Below are positions 17,291 through 25,668 of a stretch of 57,325 bases of DNA, piece by piece. The translations under genes were made by a program, and so were the position numbers. Source of the DNA: Alphaproteobacteria bacterium. Its GTDB lineage: Bacteria > Pseudomonadota > Alphaproteobacteria > Ferrovibrionales > Ferrovibrionaceae. Location: positions 1 through 57,325 of the forward strand of contig JAGXRD010000004.1 of the NCBI GenBank assembly GCA_018336035.1. The letters run 5' to 3'. A model generated the notes under the pieces. It made no database searches and was not told the DNA's origin. It was given only the letters and a program-made list of their open reading frames with translations. How positions within the stretch are numbered: position 1 is the first letter of the stretch; each line of letters starts with the position of its first letter.

Positions 17291-18306
17291 GCACTGCAAC
17301 CGAGACGTCTGCCACTGTCACGCTGCCCAAGGTACGCATCGACTATCTGCCGGTGCTGCTGGTACCGATCCTGATGCTGTTGGCGTTGCCGCTGGTGGGC
17401 AGCTTCTCCACCTGGGTCACGCTCACCGTGGCAGCACTCGCCATGGGCATGATGATCTTCCTGATGGCCTCGGGCCTCACCCTGGTCTTCGGCCTGATGG
17501 ACGTGCTGAATTTCGGCCATGGCGTGTTCATCTCGTTTGGCGCCTATGTCAGCCTGATCGCGCTCGGGCCGCTCGCCGGCTGGGTCGAGAGCACGAATCT
17601 CTGGCTCAATGTCGGTGCGCTGCTGGCCTGTATTCTCGTGGCCATGCTGGTAACCGGTGCGCTGGGCTATGCGTTTGAGCGCGTGGTGATCCGGCCGGTC
17701 TATGGTCAGCATCTCAAGCAGATCCTGATCACCATGGGCGGCATGATCGTGGCCGAACAGATGATTCATGTGATCTGGGGCGCGAGCCCGATCCCGCTGC
17801 GACTCCCGGAAGGTTTGCGCGGCGCCATCGTGATCGGCGATGCGGCGATGGAAAAATATCGCGTGATTGCCGTGGTGCTGGGCCTGCTGGTCTTCGGCGC
17901 CATGCATCTGGTGCTGAACCGCACCAAGATTGGGCTTCTCATTCGCGCCGGCGTCGAGAATCCCGAAATGGTCGAGGCGCTGGGTTACAAGATCCGCCGG
18001 CTGTTTGTCGGTGTGTTCATCGTCGGTTCGGCATTGGCCGGCCTCGGCGGCGTGCTTTGGGCGTTTTATCGTCAGACTTTGACGGCCGGCATGGGCATGG
18101 AAGTGAATGTGCTGATCTTCATCGTCATCATCATTGGCGGCCTGGGATCGGTCGGCGGCTGCTTCATCGGTGCCATTCTGGTGGCACTGGTCGCCAACTA
18201 CACCGGATTCCTGGCGCCCAAGCTGGCGCTGGGCAGCAGCATCCTGCTGATGGTGGTGATCCTGCTGTGGCGGCCGCAGGGCCTCTATCCCGTGGCCAAG
18301 CGGTAA
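17287..18306 (+). CDS. ABC transporter permease, LivH type
   Basis: Inner-membrane permease of 339 residues with about eight helices. The conserved GLTLVFGLMDVLNFGHG segment lies near residue 60, and IIGGLGSVGGCFIGA near the C-terminus. The N-terminus carries a roughly 20-residue polar extension before the first helix. It pairs with the LivM-type subunit encoded 15 bases downstream. Confidence 0.94.
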   Translation: MSTATETSATVTLPKVRIDYLPVLLVPILMLLALPLVGSFSTWVTLTVAALAMGMMIFLMASGLTLVFGLMDVLNFGHGVFISFGAYVSLIALGPLAGWVESTNLWLNVGALLACILVAMLVTGALGYAFERVVIRPVYGQHLKQILITMGGMIVAEQMIHVIWGASPIPLRLPEGLRGAIVIGDAAMEKYRVIAVVLGLLVFGAMHLVLNRTKIGLLIRAGVENPEMVEALGYKIRRLFVGVFIVGSALAGLGGVLWAFYRQTLTAGMGMEVNVLIFIVIIIGGLGSVGGCFIGAILVALVANYTGFLAPKLALGSSILLMVVILLWRPQGLYPVAKR

Positions 18307-18321
18307 GAGAAGGCGACGCCC

Positions 18322-19389
18322 ATGCTGCATAGCATCCTCTCCGGCGACTATCCGCGTTCGCGCCCGCTGGCCATCGTGCTGGCACTCGTGCTGGTCTGCC
18401 TGGCTTTCGCGCCCTTCCTGTTTCCGGGCAGCCAGCCGCTCAATGTCGCGGCCAAGATCTGCGTCTTTGTCATTCTGGTCGCCAGCTACGACCTGCTGCT
18501 CGGCTATACCGGCATCGTGTCGTTTGCCCATACGATGTTCTACGGCATCGGCGGTTATGGCGTGGCCATCGCCATGTATAATTTCAGTCCCACCTGGCCG
18601 GCACTCGGCATCGGCATTGTCGTCGCACTGGTGCTGGCGATCCTGCTGGCGCTGCTGATCGGTCTGTTCAGTCTTCGCGTCCGCGCCATCTTTTTCGCCA
18701 TGATCACGCTGGCGGTGGCGTCCGCTTTCGCCATCCTGGCCTCGCAGCTCAACGAGATCACCGGCGGCGAAGATGGTCGCAGCTACCGGATTCCGGAAAT
18801 GCTGCGTCCGGCCTTCCGGCTGTTCGACGAGCCCGTCCTGGGCGTGATGATCAACGGCCGCATCCTGACCTATTACCTGATTTTCCTGTCGGCGCTGATC
18901 CTGTTCCTGCTGGCGCTGCGGATGGTCAATTCGCCCTTCGGCCGCGTGTTGCAGGCGATCCGTGAAAACGACTTCCGCGCCGAGGCACTGGGTTATCGCG
19001 TGGTGGTTTACCGCTCGATTGCCAACTGCCTCTCGGCGGGCATGGCCACTCTGGCTGGCGTGCTGATGGCGCTGTGGCTGCGCTATACCGGGCCGGATAC
19101 CACGCTCAGCTTCGCCATCATGATCGATATCCTGTTGATGGTCGTGATCGGCGGCATGGGCACGCTCTATGGCGCAGTGCTCGGTGCGACAATCTTCATC
19201 CTGGCGCAGAATTACCTGCAGGTGCTGATGGGCAAGTTCAGCGGCATGCTGGAAGGCGCGGGCATCCCCTTGCTGCCCAATCTGTTCCATGCCGACCGTT
19301 GGCTGCTTTGGCTCGGTATCCTGTTCGTGCTTAGCGTTTATTTCTTCCCGGTCGGCATTGTCGGCAAGCTGCGGCAGATGCGCAAATGA
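18322..19389 (+). CDS. ABC transporter permease, LivM type
   Basis: Second inner-membrane permease, 355 residues. The characteristic segment SYDLLLGYTGIVSFAHTMFYGIGGY and the C-terminal IGGMGTLYGAVLGA are present. It overlaps the downstream hydrolase gene by 4 bases, tying that enzyme to uptake. Confidence 0.94.
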   Translation: MLHSILSGDYPRSRPLAIVLALVLVCLAFAPFLFPGSQPLNVAAKICVFVILVASYDLLLGYTGIVSFAHTMFYGIGGYGVAIAMYNFSPTWPALGIGIVVALVLAILLALLIGLFSLRVRAIFFAMITLAVASAFAILASQLNEITGGEDGRSYRIPEMLRPAFRLFDEPVLGVMINGRILTYYLIFLSALILFLLALRMVNSPFGRVLQAIRENDFRAEALGYRVVVYRSIANCLSAGMATLAGVLMALWLRYTGPDTTLSFAIMIDILLMVVIGGMGTLYGAVLGATIFILAQNYLQVLMGKFSGMLEGAGIPLLPNLFHADRWLLWLGILFVLSVYFFPVGIVGKLRQMRK

Positions 19390-20228
19390 GTCCGGTTTCG
19401 CGCTATCTCACGCTGGCTGGCCGCAGCGTCCATCTGCTCGACTGGGGCAGGGCGGCTGCGCCCGCTGTGATCCTGTGGCACGGCTTTGCCCGCAACGCCC
19501 ATGACTTCGACGATCTGGCCGCCGCGCTCAGTAGCCAGTATCGCCTGCTGGCGGTCGATACCATCGGCCGGGGTTTAAGCGAATGGAGCCCGGAGCCTGA
19601 CGCGGAATACACGGTGCCGTTCTATGCCCGGCAGGCCGTCGAACTGTTCACGCAGCTGGACCTGACAACCGCGCGCTGGGTCGGCACTTCGATGGGCGGC
19701 CTGATCGGCATGGTGGCGGCGGCAACCGCGCTGAAAGACCGTATCAGCCATCTGGTGCTGAACGATGTCGGACCTGCCATTGCGACCGGCGCGGTCAGCC
19801 GCATCCTCACTTACGCGGGCTCGCCGCCAAGCTTTACCAGTCTGCCGGAACTGGAACAGTATTTCCGTAGCATCTACGCGCCGTTCGGGATCAGCAGCGA
19901 TGCCGGCTGGCGCAAGCTGGCCGAGACATCTGCGCGACGTCTGCCCGATGGCCGGCTGACGCCGCATTACGATCCGCAGATTGCCGCCGTGCTGGGCCGC
20001 CAGGCCGCCACAGCCACCGGCGATGCCTGGCCGCTCTATGACCAGATCACGGCCAAGACCCTGCTGCTGCGCGGCGCGGTCTCCGACCTGCTGGCTGAAG
20101 ACGCTGCCGCCGAGATGACCCGCCGTGGTCCCAAGGCGCGCCGGATCGACATTCCGGGCATTGGCCATGCTCCGGCGCTGGATACGCCCGAGCAGATTGC
20201 CCTGATCGCACAATTTCTCGCGGAATAG
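19386..20228 (+). CDS. Alpha/beta-fold hydrolase
   Basis: Cytoplasmic hydrolase of 280 residues. It has the oxyanion segment WHGFARNAHDF, nucleophile elbow GTSMGG with Ser102, and catalytic His in GIGHAPALD. It is the last gene of the importer operon and is translationally coupled to the LivM-type gene, so it probably acts on the imported compound, for example opening an ester or lactone. It is not closely similar to the other hydrolase of the locus at 9829-10617. Confidence 0.88.
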   Translation: MSPVSRYLTLAGRSVHLLDWGRAAAPAVILWHGFARNAHDFDDLAAALSSQYRLLAVDTIGRGLSEWSPEPDAEYTVPFYARQAVELFTQLDLTTARWVGTSMGGLIGMVAAATALKDRISHLVLNDVGPAIATGAVSRILTYAGSPPSFTSLPELEQYFRSIYAPFGISSDAGWRKLAETSARRLPDGRLTPHYDPQIAAVLGRQAATATGDAWPLYDQITAKTLLLRGAVSDLLAEDAAAEMTRRGPKARRIDIPGIGHAPALDTPEQIALIAQFLAE

Positions 20229-20234
20229 CAGCCA

Positions 20235-20263
20235 TTGGCGGTCCGCCTGGACCGCCCTATAAT
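20235..20263 (+). promoter_or_regulatory. Sigma-70-like promoter with inverted repeat in the spacer
   Basis: A TTGGCG -35 (20235-20240) is separated by 17 bases from a perfect TATAAT -10 (20258-20263). A perfect inverted repeat, GGCGGTCC (20237-20244) and GGACCGCC (20249-20256), overlaps the -35 and fills the spacer. Transcription would begin about base 20270, at the ATG of the Zur-like gene. The repeat could be an operator or, for the upstream operon, part of an RNA hairpin. Confidence 0.6.
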
Positions 20264-20270
20264 GACTGCT

Positions 20271-20756
20271 ATGTCCCGCCACGCCCATCAGCCCCATTCA
20301 CATGGCCATGATCACGCCGTCTGCATCACCGATGCGCTGGCGGCGGCCGAAAGCCATTGCCACGCCACCGGCGCCAAACTGACGCCGATCCGTCGCCGCG
20401 TGCTCGAACTGATCTGGCAGAGCCACAAGCCGGCCGGCGCCTATGATCTGCTGGCCCAGCTGGGCGGCGACGGCCAGAAGGTAGCGCCGCCCACCGTGTA
20501 TCGCGCGCTGGACTTCCTGGTCGAGCAGGGGCTGGTGCATCGGGTTGAAAGCCTGAATGCCTTCATCGGCTGCATCGAGCCGGGCCATGCCGTGCAGCAG
20601 GAAATCTTCATCTGCCGCCAATGCGGCGTGGCCACCGAGATCAACGATCCCGAACTGGGCAGTCGCATTCAGCAGGATGCGCGCGCGCTGGGCTTCCAGG
20701 TCGAGCGCCAGACGATTGAAGTGGTCGGCGTCTGCCGGGATTGCCGGGCGCTCTAA
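20271..20756 (+). CDS. Fur-family regulator, Zur-like
   Basis: Metal-responsive DNA-binding protein. The ATG at 20271 gives 161 residues beginning with a His-rich tail (HAHQPHSHGHDH). A winged helix (LTPIRRRVLELI, APPTVYRALDFL) and a dimerisation domain with two CxxC pairs (CRQC and CRDC) that hold structural zinc follow. The His-rich tail and a regulatory cysteine in ESHCHATG favour Zur over Fur. No zinc transporter genes are in the window. The promoter predicts a leaderless or nearly leaderless message. Confidence 0.87.
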   Translation: MSRHAHQPHSHGHDHAVCITDALAAAESHCHATGAKLTPIRRRVLELIWQSHKPAGAYDLLAQLGGDGQKVAPPTVYRALDFLVEQGLVHRVESLNAFIGCIEPGHAVQQEIFICRQCGVATEINDPELGSRIQQDARALGFQVERQTIEVVGVCRDCRAL

Positions 20757-20763
20757 TTCAAGC

Positions 20764-21519
20764 TTAGCCGAACTTGGGCGGCCGTTTCTCAAAGAAGGCC
20801 GTCATCGCCTCGCGCGCTTCCGCCGATGTCAGCTGGCTGCGGAAATGCTCGCCTTCCAGCGCCATCTGGCCGGCCACATCGCCCTTGGTGCGCTTCAGCA
20901 GCTGCTTGGTCAGGCGCATCGCGGTCGGCGGCTTGGCCGCGAGCTTGGCCGCCACTGCAGTGGCTTCGGCCAGCAGCCTGTCATCCGGGAAGATCGCATT
21001 GACGATGCCGTAGTCTTTCGCGGTCTGCGGCGTGAAGGCCTCGCCCAGCATGAAGAGTTCTGCCGCGCGATGATGGCCGATCATGGCGGGCAGCAGCAGC
21101 GACGAGGCTGCTTCGGGCACCAGCGCCAGATTGACGAAGGGCAGGGAGAGTTTCGCGCTCTCTCCGGCATAAACCAGGTCACAATGCAGCAGCATCGTCG
21201 TGCCGACGCCGACGGCCACACCGCTGACGGCGGCGATCAGCGGCTTTGACGCCGTGCTGATGGCGCGCAGAAAACGGAAGACCGGCGTGTTGTCGCCCTG
21301 CGGCGGATTGTTGAGGAAATCCTGCAGATCGTTGCCGGCCGTGAAGGCACCGCCATTGCCAGCGAACAGAATGACGCGCGCAGCAGGATCAGTGTCGGCT
21401 GCCTCCAGTGCATCGGCGAGCACGGCATACATCGCCGAGGTCAGCGCATTCTTCTTGTCGGGCCGGTTGAAGGTGATGGTCAGGATGCCATCGGCCTGCG
21501 AGGTCAGAATGTCGCTCAT
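20764..21519 (-). CDS. Enoyl-CoA hydratase/isomerase family protein (ECI2-like active site)
   Basis: Crotonase-fold protein of 251 residues, start chosen at the ATG after GGGAGAGAC. The two hydratase glutamates are replaced (Thr in GVGTTML, Phe in LSLPF). A glutamate is present in LVPEAASS, the position used by peroxisomal-type delta3,delta2-enoyl-CoA isomerases. A role in degrading unsaturated fatty acids is likely. It is followed on its 5' side by the acetyltransferase gene 10 bases away. Confidence 0.86.
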   Translation of the reverse strand: MSDILTSQADGILTITFNRPDKKNALTSAMYAVLADALEAADTDPAARVILFAGNGGAFTAGNDLQDFLNNPPQGDNTPVFRFLRAISTASKPLIAAVSGVAVGVGTTMLLHCDLVYAGESAKLSLPFVNLALVPEAASSLLLPAMIGHHRAAELFMLGEAFTPQTAKDYGIVNAIFPDDRLLAEATAVAAKLAAKPPTAMRLTKQLLKRTKGDVAGQMALEGEHFRSQLTSAEAREAMTAFFEKRPPKFG

Positions 21520-21529
21520 GTGTCTCTCC

Positions 21530-22384
21530 CTAGTCGGCGAACAGCACCATGGCATAGTCGCCGACAGGGGTGAAGCCTACCGCAGCGTAAGCCGTCAGCG
21601 CGGCGGCATTGCCCTCCGGAGTGAACAGCACGCCCTGCTTTGCGCCCGCGCGGCGGGCGTGATCCAGCGCGCCGACCACCACGGCGCGGGCATAGCCACG
21701 GCTGCGGTATTGCGGCGGGGTCCAGACATTGCCGATCTGTACGGCATCGGGCAGGCGGGCATTGAAACAGCAACCGGAGACCGGGCGGCCTGCATCGGTC
21801 AGGATGAACTGGCTCTGCTCGGCGATCCAGCGCGCCACATCGGCGGCACAGCGTGTCGTATTGTCCTGCGAAGGGGTGTCGCCCAGTTCTTCCTGGGTGA
21901 AGCTCTGTCGCCAGTCCAGCAGCAGCTCCTGGTCTGCGGGCGTCGCGAGCCGGCACTGCAGGTTTTGTCCCTGCAGCAAGGGTGCCGGAATTTTAAGATC
22001 GGCAAGCTGCAGGCTCATGAGGATTTCGCGCGAGCGCAGCTTATGATGCGCGCCGTCGAGACCGAGTGCTTCCTGTGCATCCAGCGCCTGCTGCCAGGGC
22101 CCGAGAATGCCGGCCGGCCGGCGGCCGGCCGAAACCAGCGGGGCAAGCTGCGCGGCATTGCGCAGGGCGCAGACGATCAGCAGGTCGTTCCAGTAAAGCG
22201 CTGCCGCCCCCACGATCCGCTCGCCGTCAAAGGCGGCGGCATAGCGGCCCCGATAGGCCTCACGGCCATCGACGATGCCGCTCTGCGCCAGGTTGAAGCG
22301 CAGAAACATCGCCTCGGCGACATGTTTGCGCAGGAAGGCCTCAAGCTGCGGCTGGTCATCCGGCGTCAGCAGACGGGCGGACAT
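21530..22384 (-). CDS. GNAT-family N-acetyltransferase
   Basis: A 284-residue protein with a C-terminal GNAT fold. The segment PPQYRSRGYARAVVVGALDHARRAG resembles the acetyl-CoA pyrophosphate loop (R-x-x-G-x-A), and GNAAALTAYAAVGF the final strands. The N-terminal half is a second, degenerate GNAT-like region. The acceptor is unknown. It lies 3 bases after the cystathionine beta-lyase gene. Confidence 0.82.
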   Translation of the reverse strand: MSARLLTPDDQPQLEAFLRKHVAEAMFLRFNLAQSGIVDGREAYRGRYAAAFDGERIVGAAALYWNDLLIVCALRNAAQLAPLVSAGRRPAGILGPWQQALDAQEALGLDGAHHKLRSREILMSLQLADLKIPAPLLQGQNLQCRLATPADQELLLDWRQSFTQEELGDTPSQDNTTRCAADVARWIAEQSQFILTDAGRPVSGCCFNARLPDAVQIGNVWTPPQYRSRGYARAVVVGALDHARRAGAKQGVLFTPEGNAAALTAYAAVGFTPVGDYAMVLFAD

Positions 22385-22387
22385 GGC

Positions 22388-23572
22388 TCAGCCCTGCGCC
22401 TTGTTGAGTCGCTGGAAGCCGGCCTTGAGATCGTCGATCAGGTCGTCGACATCTTCCAGGCCGATATGCAGGCGGATCGTGGTGCCGTGATTCTCCCAGG
22501 CTTCGGCACTGCGCACGCCCTTGATGGCGGGCACCGAGACCAGGCTTTCATAGCCGCCCCAGGAATAGCCGATGCCGAAATATTCCAGATGGTCGACAAA
22601 TTCGGCCACCGCGGCATCGCCGTATTTCTTGTCCAGCTCGAACGCAAAGAGTCCGCAGGCGCCGAGGAAATCGCGTTTCCAGATCGCGTGGCCGGGATCC
22701 TGTGGCAGGCCGGGATGGCGCACGCCGGTCACTTCGCTGCGTCCGCGCAACCAGTCGGCCACTTTCAGGCCGCTTTCCATATGGCGCGGCAGCCGGACCG
22801 CCATCGTACGGATGCCACGCAGGCCGAGATAAACCTCGTCGGGCCCGGCATTGGCGCCGATGGTACGCGCGGTATCGCGCAGGGCCGGCCAGCTTTCCTT
22901 GTTGGCGATCACGACGCCCAGCATCGCATCGGAATGGCCGACAATGTATTTTGTCGCGGCATGCACCGAGAGATCGACGCCATGACTGAAGCTCTTGAAG
23001 TAGAGCGGCGTGCCCCAGGTATTGTCCATCGCCAGTTTGGCGCCGTGCTTATGCACGACGTCCGCGATGGCTGGCACATCCAGCATCTCGAAGGTGAGCG
23101 AGCCGGGCGACTCCACGAAGACCAGCGAGGTATTCGGACGCAGCAGGGCGCGCAGCGAGGCCGGATCTATGTTGGTCTTGAAGTATTCCGTCTCCACACC
23201 GAGCCGCTTCAGCACCGTGTCGCAGAACTGCCGCGTCGGCCCATAGATATTGTCGATGACAAGAATGTGGTCGCCGGATTTCACCACGCTCAGGATCGCG
23301 CCTGAGCAGGCGCCGGCGCCCGAGGGATAGGCCATGGCGCGATAGCCGCCTTCCAGTTCGGCGACCGTATTCTCGAAAGCGTAGGTCAGGGGCGTGCCGA
23401 CGCGGCCATAGGTCGTGACCTGCTCGTCCTGCGCGCGGGCGGAATAGACATCATGCAGTGCCTTCAGGCTGGGCTGCAGGATGGTCGAGGCGCGATAGAC
23501 CGGGATATTGACGGCGCCGTGGTGGCCTTCGGGGTCGCGGCCCAATACGGCAAGCTTGGTTTCGTCTTTCAT
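22388..23572 (-). CDS. metC: Cystathionine beta-lyase / PLP-dependent trans-sulfuration enzyme
   Basis: Cleaves cystathionine to homocysteine, pyruvate and ammonia with PLP. The Cys/Met metabolism enzyme fold is clear: YGRVGTPLTYAFENTVAELEGG near the N-terminus, MDNTWGTPLYF, and the PLP-binding Lys208 in HAATKYIVGHSD. The trailing IRLHIGLED is also typical. The ATG at 23572 follows GGAG at a 6-base spacing; a TTG 12 bases upstream is less likely. Bacterial members can also act as C-S lyases on other thiols. Confidence 0.9.
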   Translation of the reverse strand: MKDETKLAVLGRDPEGHHGAVNIPVYRASTILQPSLKALHDVYSARAQDEQVTTYGRVGTPLTYAFENTVAELEGGYRAMAYPSGAGACSGAILSVVKSGDHILVIDNIYGPTRQFCDTVLKRLGVETEYFKTNIDPASLRALLRPNTSLVFVESPGSLTFEMLDVPAIADVVHKHGAKLAMDNTWGTPLYFKSFSHGVDLSVHAATKYIVGHSDAMLGVVIANKESWPALRDTARTIGANAGPDEVYLGLRGIRTMAVRLPRHMESGLKVADWLRGRSEVTGVRHPGLPQDPGHAIWKRDFLGACGLFAFELDKKYGDAAVAEFVDHLEYFGIGYSWGGYESLVSVPAIKGVRSAEAWENHGTTIRLHIGLEDVDDLIDDLKAGFQRLNKAQG

Positions 23573-23684
23573 GGCGGACTCCAATCTGGACCCAGACTAT
23601 TGCAAAGCCCCCCGTCAAAGAGAAGACTTGGCCCGTGAGAGTTATGTGTTTCCCCGCACCAGCGGGAGTTTCGGAGACCCGTCG

Positions 23685-25085
23685 ATGACCCGCGCCGCCG
23701 CCATTCAATCCGCCACCGCCTATCTTGACGAAGGCGGTTTCCTCGCCGATCTCAGCCGGCGCGTTGCCATCCCGACCGAGAGCCAGAATCCCGACCGCGC
23801 CGGCGCGCTGGGTGATTACCTGGAGAAGGAAATGCGCGGCAGCCTGGAGGCACTCGGTTTCCAGTGCAGCGTGCATCCCAATCCCTCGCCGAAGGGCGGG
23901 CCATTCCTGGTGGCGATCCGCCGCGAGGCCGGTGCGACTAAGACGCTGTTCTCCTACGGCCATGGCGATGTGATCCGCGGCCAGGATGCGCAGTGGCGCA
24001 GCGGCCTGTCGCCGTGGCAGATCGTGCAGGAAGGCGAAAAGCTCTACGGCCGCGGCACCGCCGACAACAAGGGTCAGCATACCGTCAACATCGCGGCGCT
24101 CGCCGCCGTGCTGAAGGCGCGCAACGGCAAGCTGGGCTTCGATGTCGTGCTGCTGATCGAAACTGGCGAAGAGGTCGGCTCGCCCGGCCTCGATGCATTT
24201 TGCAAAACGCAGAAGGATAACTGGAAGGCGAACCTGTTCCTGGCTTCCGATGGTCCGCGCCTGTCGCCGGAACGGCCGACGCTGTATTGCGGTGCGCGCG
24301 GCGCGCTGAATTTCGACCTCACCGTCAACCTGCGCGAGGGCGCGCATCATTCCGGTAACTGGGGCGGTCTGCTCGCCGATCCCGGCATCATCCTGGCGCA
24401 TGCCATCGCCAGCATTGCCGGGCCGACCGGGCAGATCCGCATTCCCGAATGGGTGCCGAAGGAGCTGCCGGCCAGCGTGAAGCGCGCATTGGCTGATTGC
24501 GAAGTCGGTGGCGGCAGTGATGGACCCAGCATCGACACCTGGTGGGGCGAGCCAGGCCTGACGCCGGCCGAGCGCGTCTATGGCTGGTGCAGCTTCGACG
24601 TGCTGGCCTTCAAGACCGGCAATCCGGAATTCCCGGTCAATGCGATTCCCGGCATTGCGACCGCGCATTGCCAGATTCGTTTCGTGGTCGGGCCGGATTC
24701 AACCCAGTTCCTGCCCGCGCTGCGCCGTCATCTCGATCGTCACGGTTTCCCGCAGGTGGACGTGAAGCAGGCGAGGGCGGAGATTTTCAGCGCCACGCGG
24801 CTCGATCCCGATGACCCTTACGTGAACTTCGCACTGGCCTCGGTTGAGAAGACCATGGGGCGGAAGCCTGCGCTGCTGCCCAACCTGGGCGGTTCGCTGC
24901 CCAACGAGGTATTTGCCGAAACGCTCGGCCTGCCCACCGTATGGATGCCGCATTCCTACGCGGCCTGCTCGCAGCATGCGCCGAACGAGCACATCCTGCT
25001 GCCGGTGATGCGCGAAGGGCTGGCCATGATGGCTGGCCTGCTGTGGGATCTGGGCGAGCCGGATGCCCCGGTTTTTCCGGCATAG
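23685..25085 (+). CDS. M20-family metallopeptidase
   Basis: Zinc-dependent amidohydrolase or dipeptidase of 466 residues. Metal ligands and catalytic residues are visible: H93 and D95 in YGHGDVI, bridging D127 in GRGTADNKGQH and E162-E163 in IETGEEVGS. A lid/dimerisation domain lies near residues 205-340. The ATG at 23685, after CGGAG, was chosen because the open frame upstream runs through the divergent metC start region. The exact substrate is unknown. Confidence 0.92.
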   Translation: MTRAAAIQSATAYLDEGGFLADLSRRVAIPTESQNPDRAGALGDYLEKEMRGSLEALGFQCSVHPNPSPKGGPFLVAIRREAGATKTLFSYGHGDVIRGQDAQWRSGLSPWQIVQEGEKLYGRGTADNKGQHTVNIAALAAVLKARNGKLGFDVVLLIETGEEVGSPGLDAFCKTQKDNWKANLFLASDGPRLSPERPTLYCGARGALNFDLTVNLREGAHHSGNWGGLLADPGIILAHAIASIAGPTGQIRIPEWVPKELPASVKRALADCEVGGGSDGPSIDTWWGEPGLTPAERVYGWCSFDVLAFKTGNPEFPVNAIPGIATAHCQIRFVVGPDSTQFLPALRRHLDRHGFPQVDVKQARAEIFSATRLDPDDPYVNFALASVEKTMGRKPALLPNLGGSLPNEVFAETLGLPTVWMPHSYAACSQHAPNEHILLPVMREGLAMMAGLLWDLGEPDAPVFPA

Positions 25086-25127
25086 TTGGCTTCGGTCGTA
25101 GGATCAACGCAATCACAGTCTGACGCC

Positions 25128-25610
25128 GTGATAGAGCAGGCATTCACACACGCCACCGCGCTCTGGGGCGTCGTCGGCGGCCTGTTTCTGTGGTCATTCC
25201 TGGCATCCACGCTGGTACCGGTCTCGTCGGAAGTGGCGCTGTCGGCTGCCCATGCGATGGCTGCCGCGCCACCGCTTATTCTCTTTATAGCAGCCACAAG
25301 CGGCAATGTGTGCGGCGCACTCGTGAACTGGCTGCTGGGCCTGTGGTGCCTGCGTTTTCAGCACAAGCGCTGGTTTCCGGTCAGTCCTGCGCAGTTGCAG
25401 AAGGCGCGGGACCGCTTCGCGCGCTGGGGCGGCTGGATCCTGCTTTTCTCATGGATTCCGCTGGTCGGAGACCCTTTGACCTTCGCCGCCGGGGCGCTGC
25501 GCTACCCACTGGCCCGATTTTTGATAGTGGTCACTATCGGCAAGGCGGCCCGGTATGCGGCCATCCTGTGGATAACTGAGCTTGTCTTGCCGATTTTTAC
25601 AGCGTCGTGA
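25128..25610 (+). CDS. YqaA-family (DedA-like) inner-membrane protein
   Basis: Membrane protein of about 160 residues. The segment SFLASTLVPVSSEVALSAA at the start, SGNVCGALVNWLLG, and the C-terminal FSWIPLVGDPLTFAAGALR match the YqaA branch of the VTT/SNARE-associated fold, linked to lipid scrambling or transport. Neither candidate start (GTG at 25128, TTG at 25086) has a convincing ribosome-binding site; the GTG places the first helix nearest the N-terminus, as in homologues. Confidence 0.8.
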   Translation: MIEQAFTHATALWGVVGGLFLWSFLASTLVPVSSEVALSAAHAMAAAPPLILFIAATSGNVCGALVNWLLGLWCLRFQHKRWFPVSPAQLQKARDRFARWGGWILLFSWIPLVGDPLTFAAGALRYPLARFLIVVTIGKAARYAAILWITELVLPIFTAS

Positions 25611-25668
25611 TAATTTTAGTCAGTTCTGCCCAAGGCGGAACCAGTCACAACAGGGAAGGGTAATACCA

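Noticed and set aside
17284-19290. A 668-codon minus-strand open frame opposite the two Liv-type permease genes
   Set aside because: It mirrors two certain membrane-protein genes; its His/Gln/Asp-rich product is the typical antisense of hydrophobic codons in GC-rich DNA and has no recognisable domain.
21200-23305. A 701-codon plus-strand open frame opposite the acetyltransferase and metC genes
   Set aside because: It is antisense to two well-supported genes and its translation is rich in His, Gln and Arg without family motifs.
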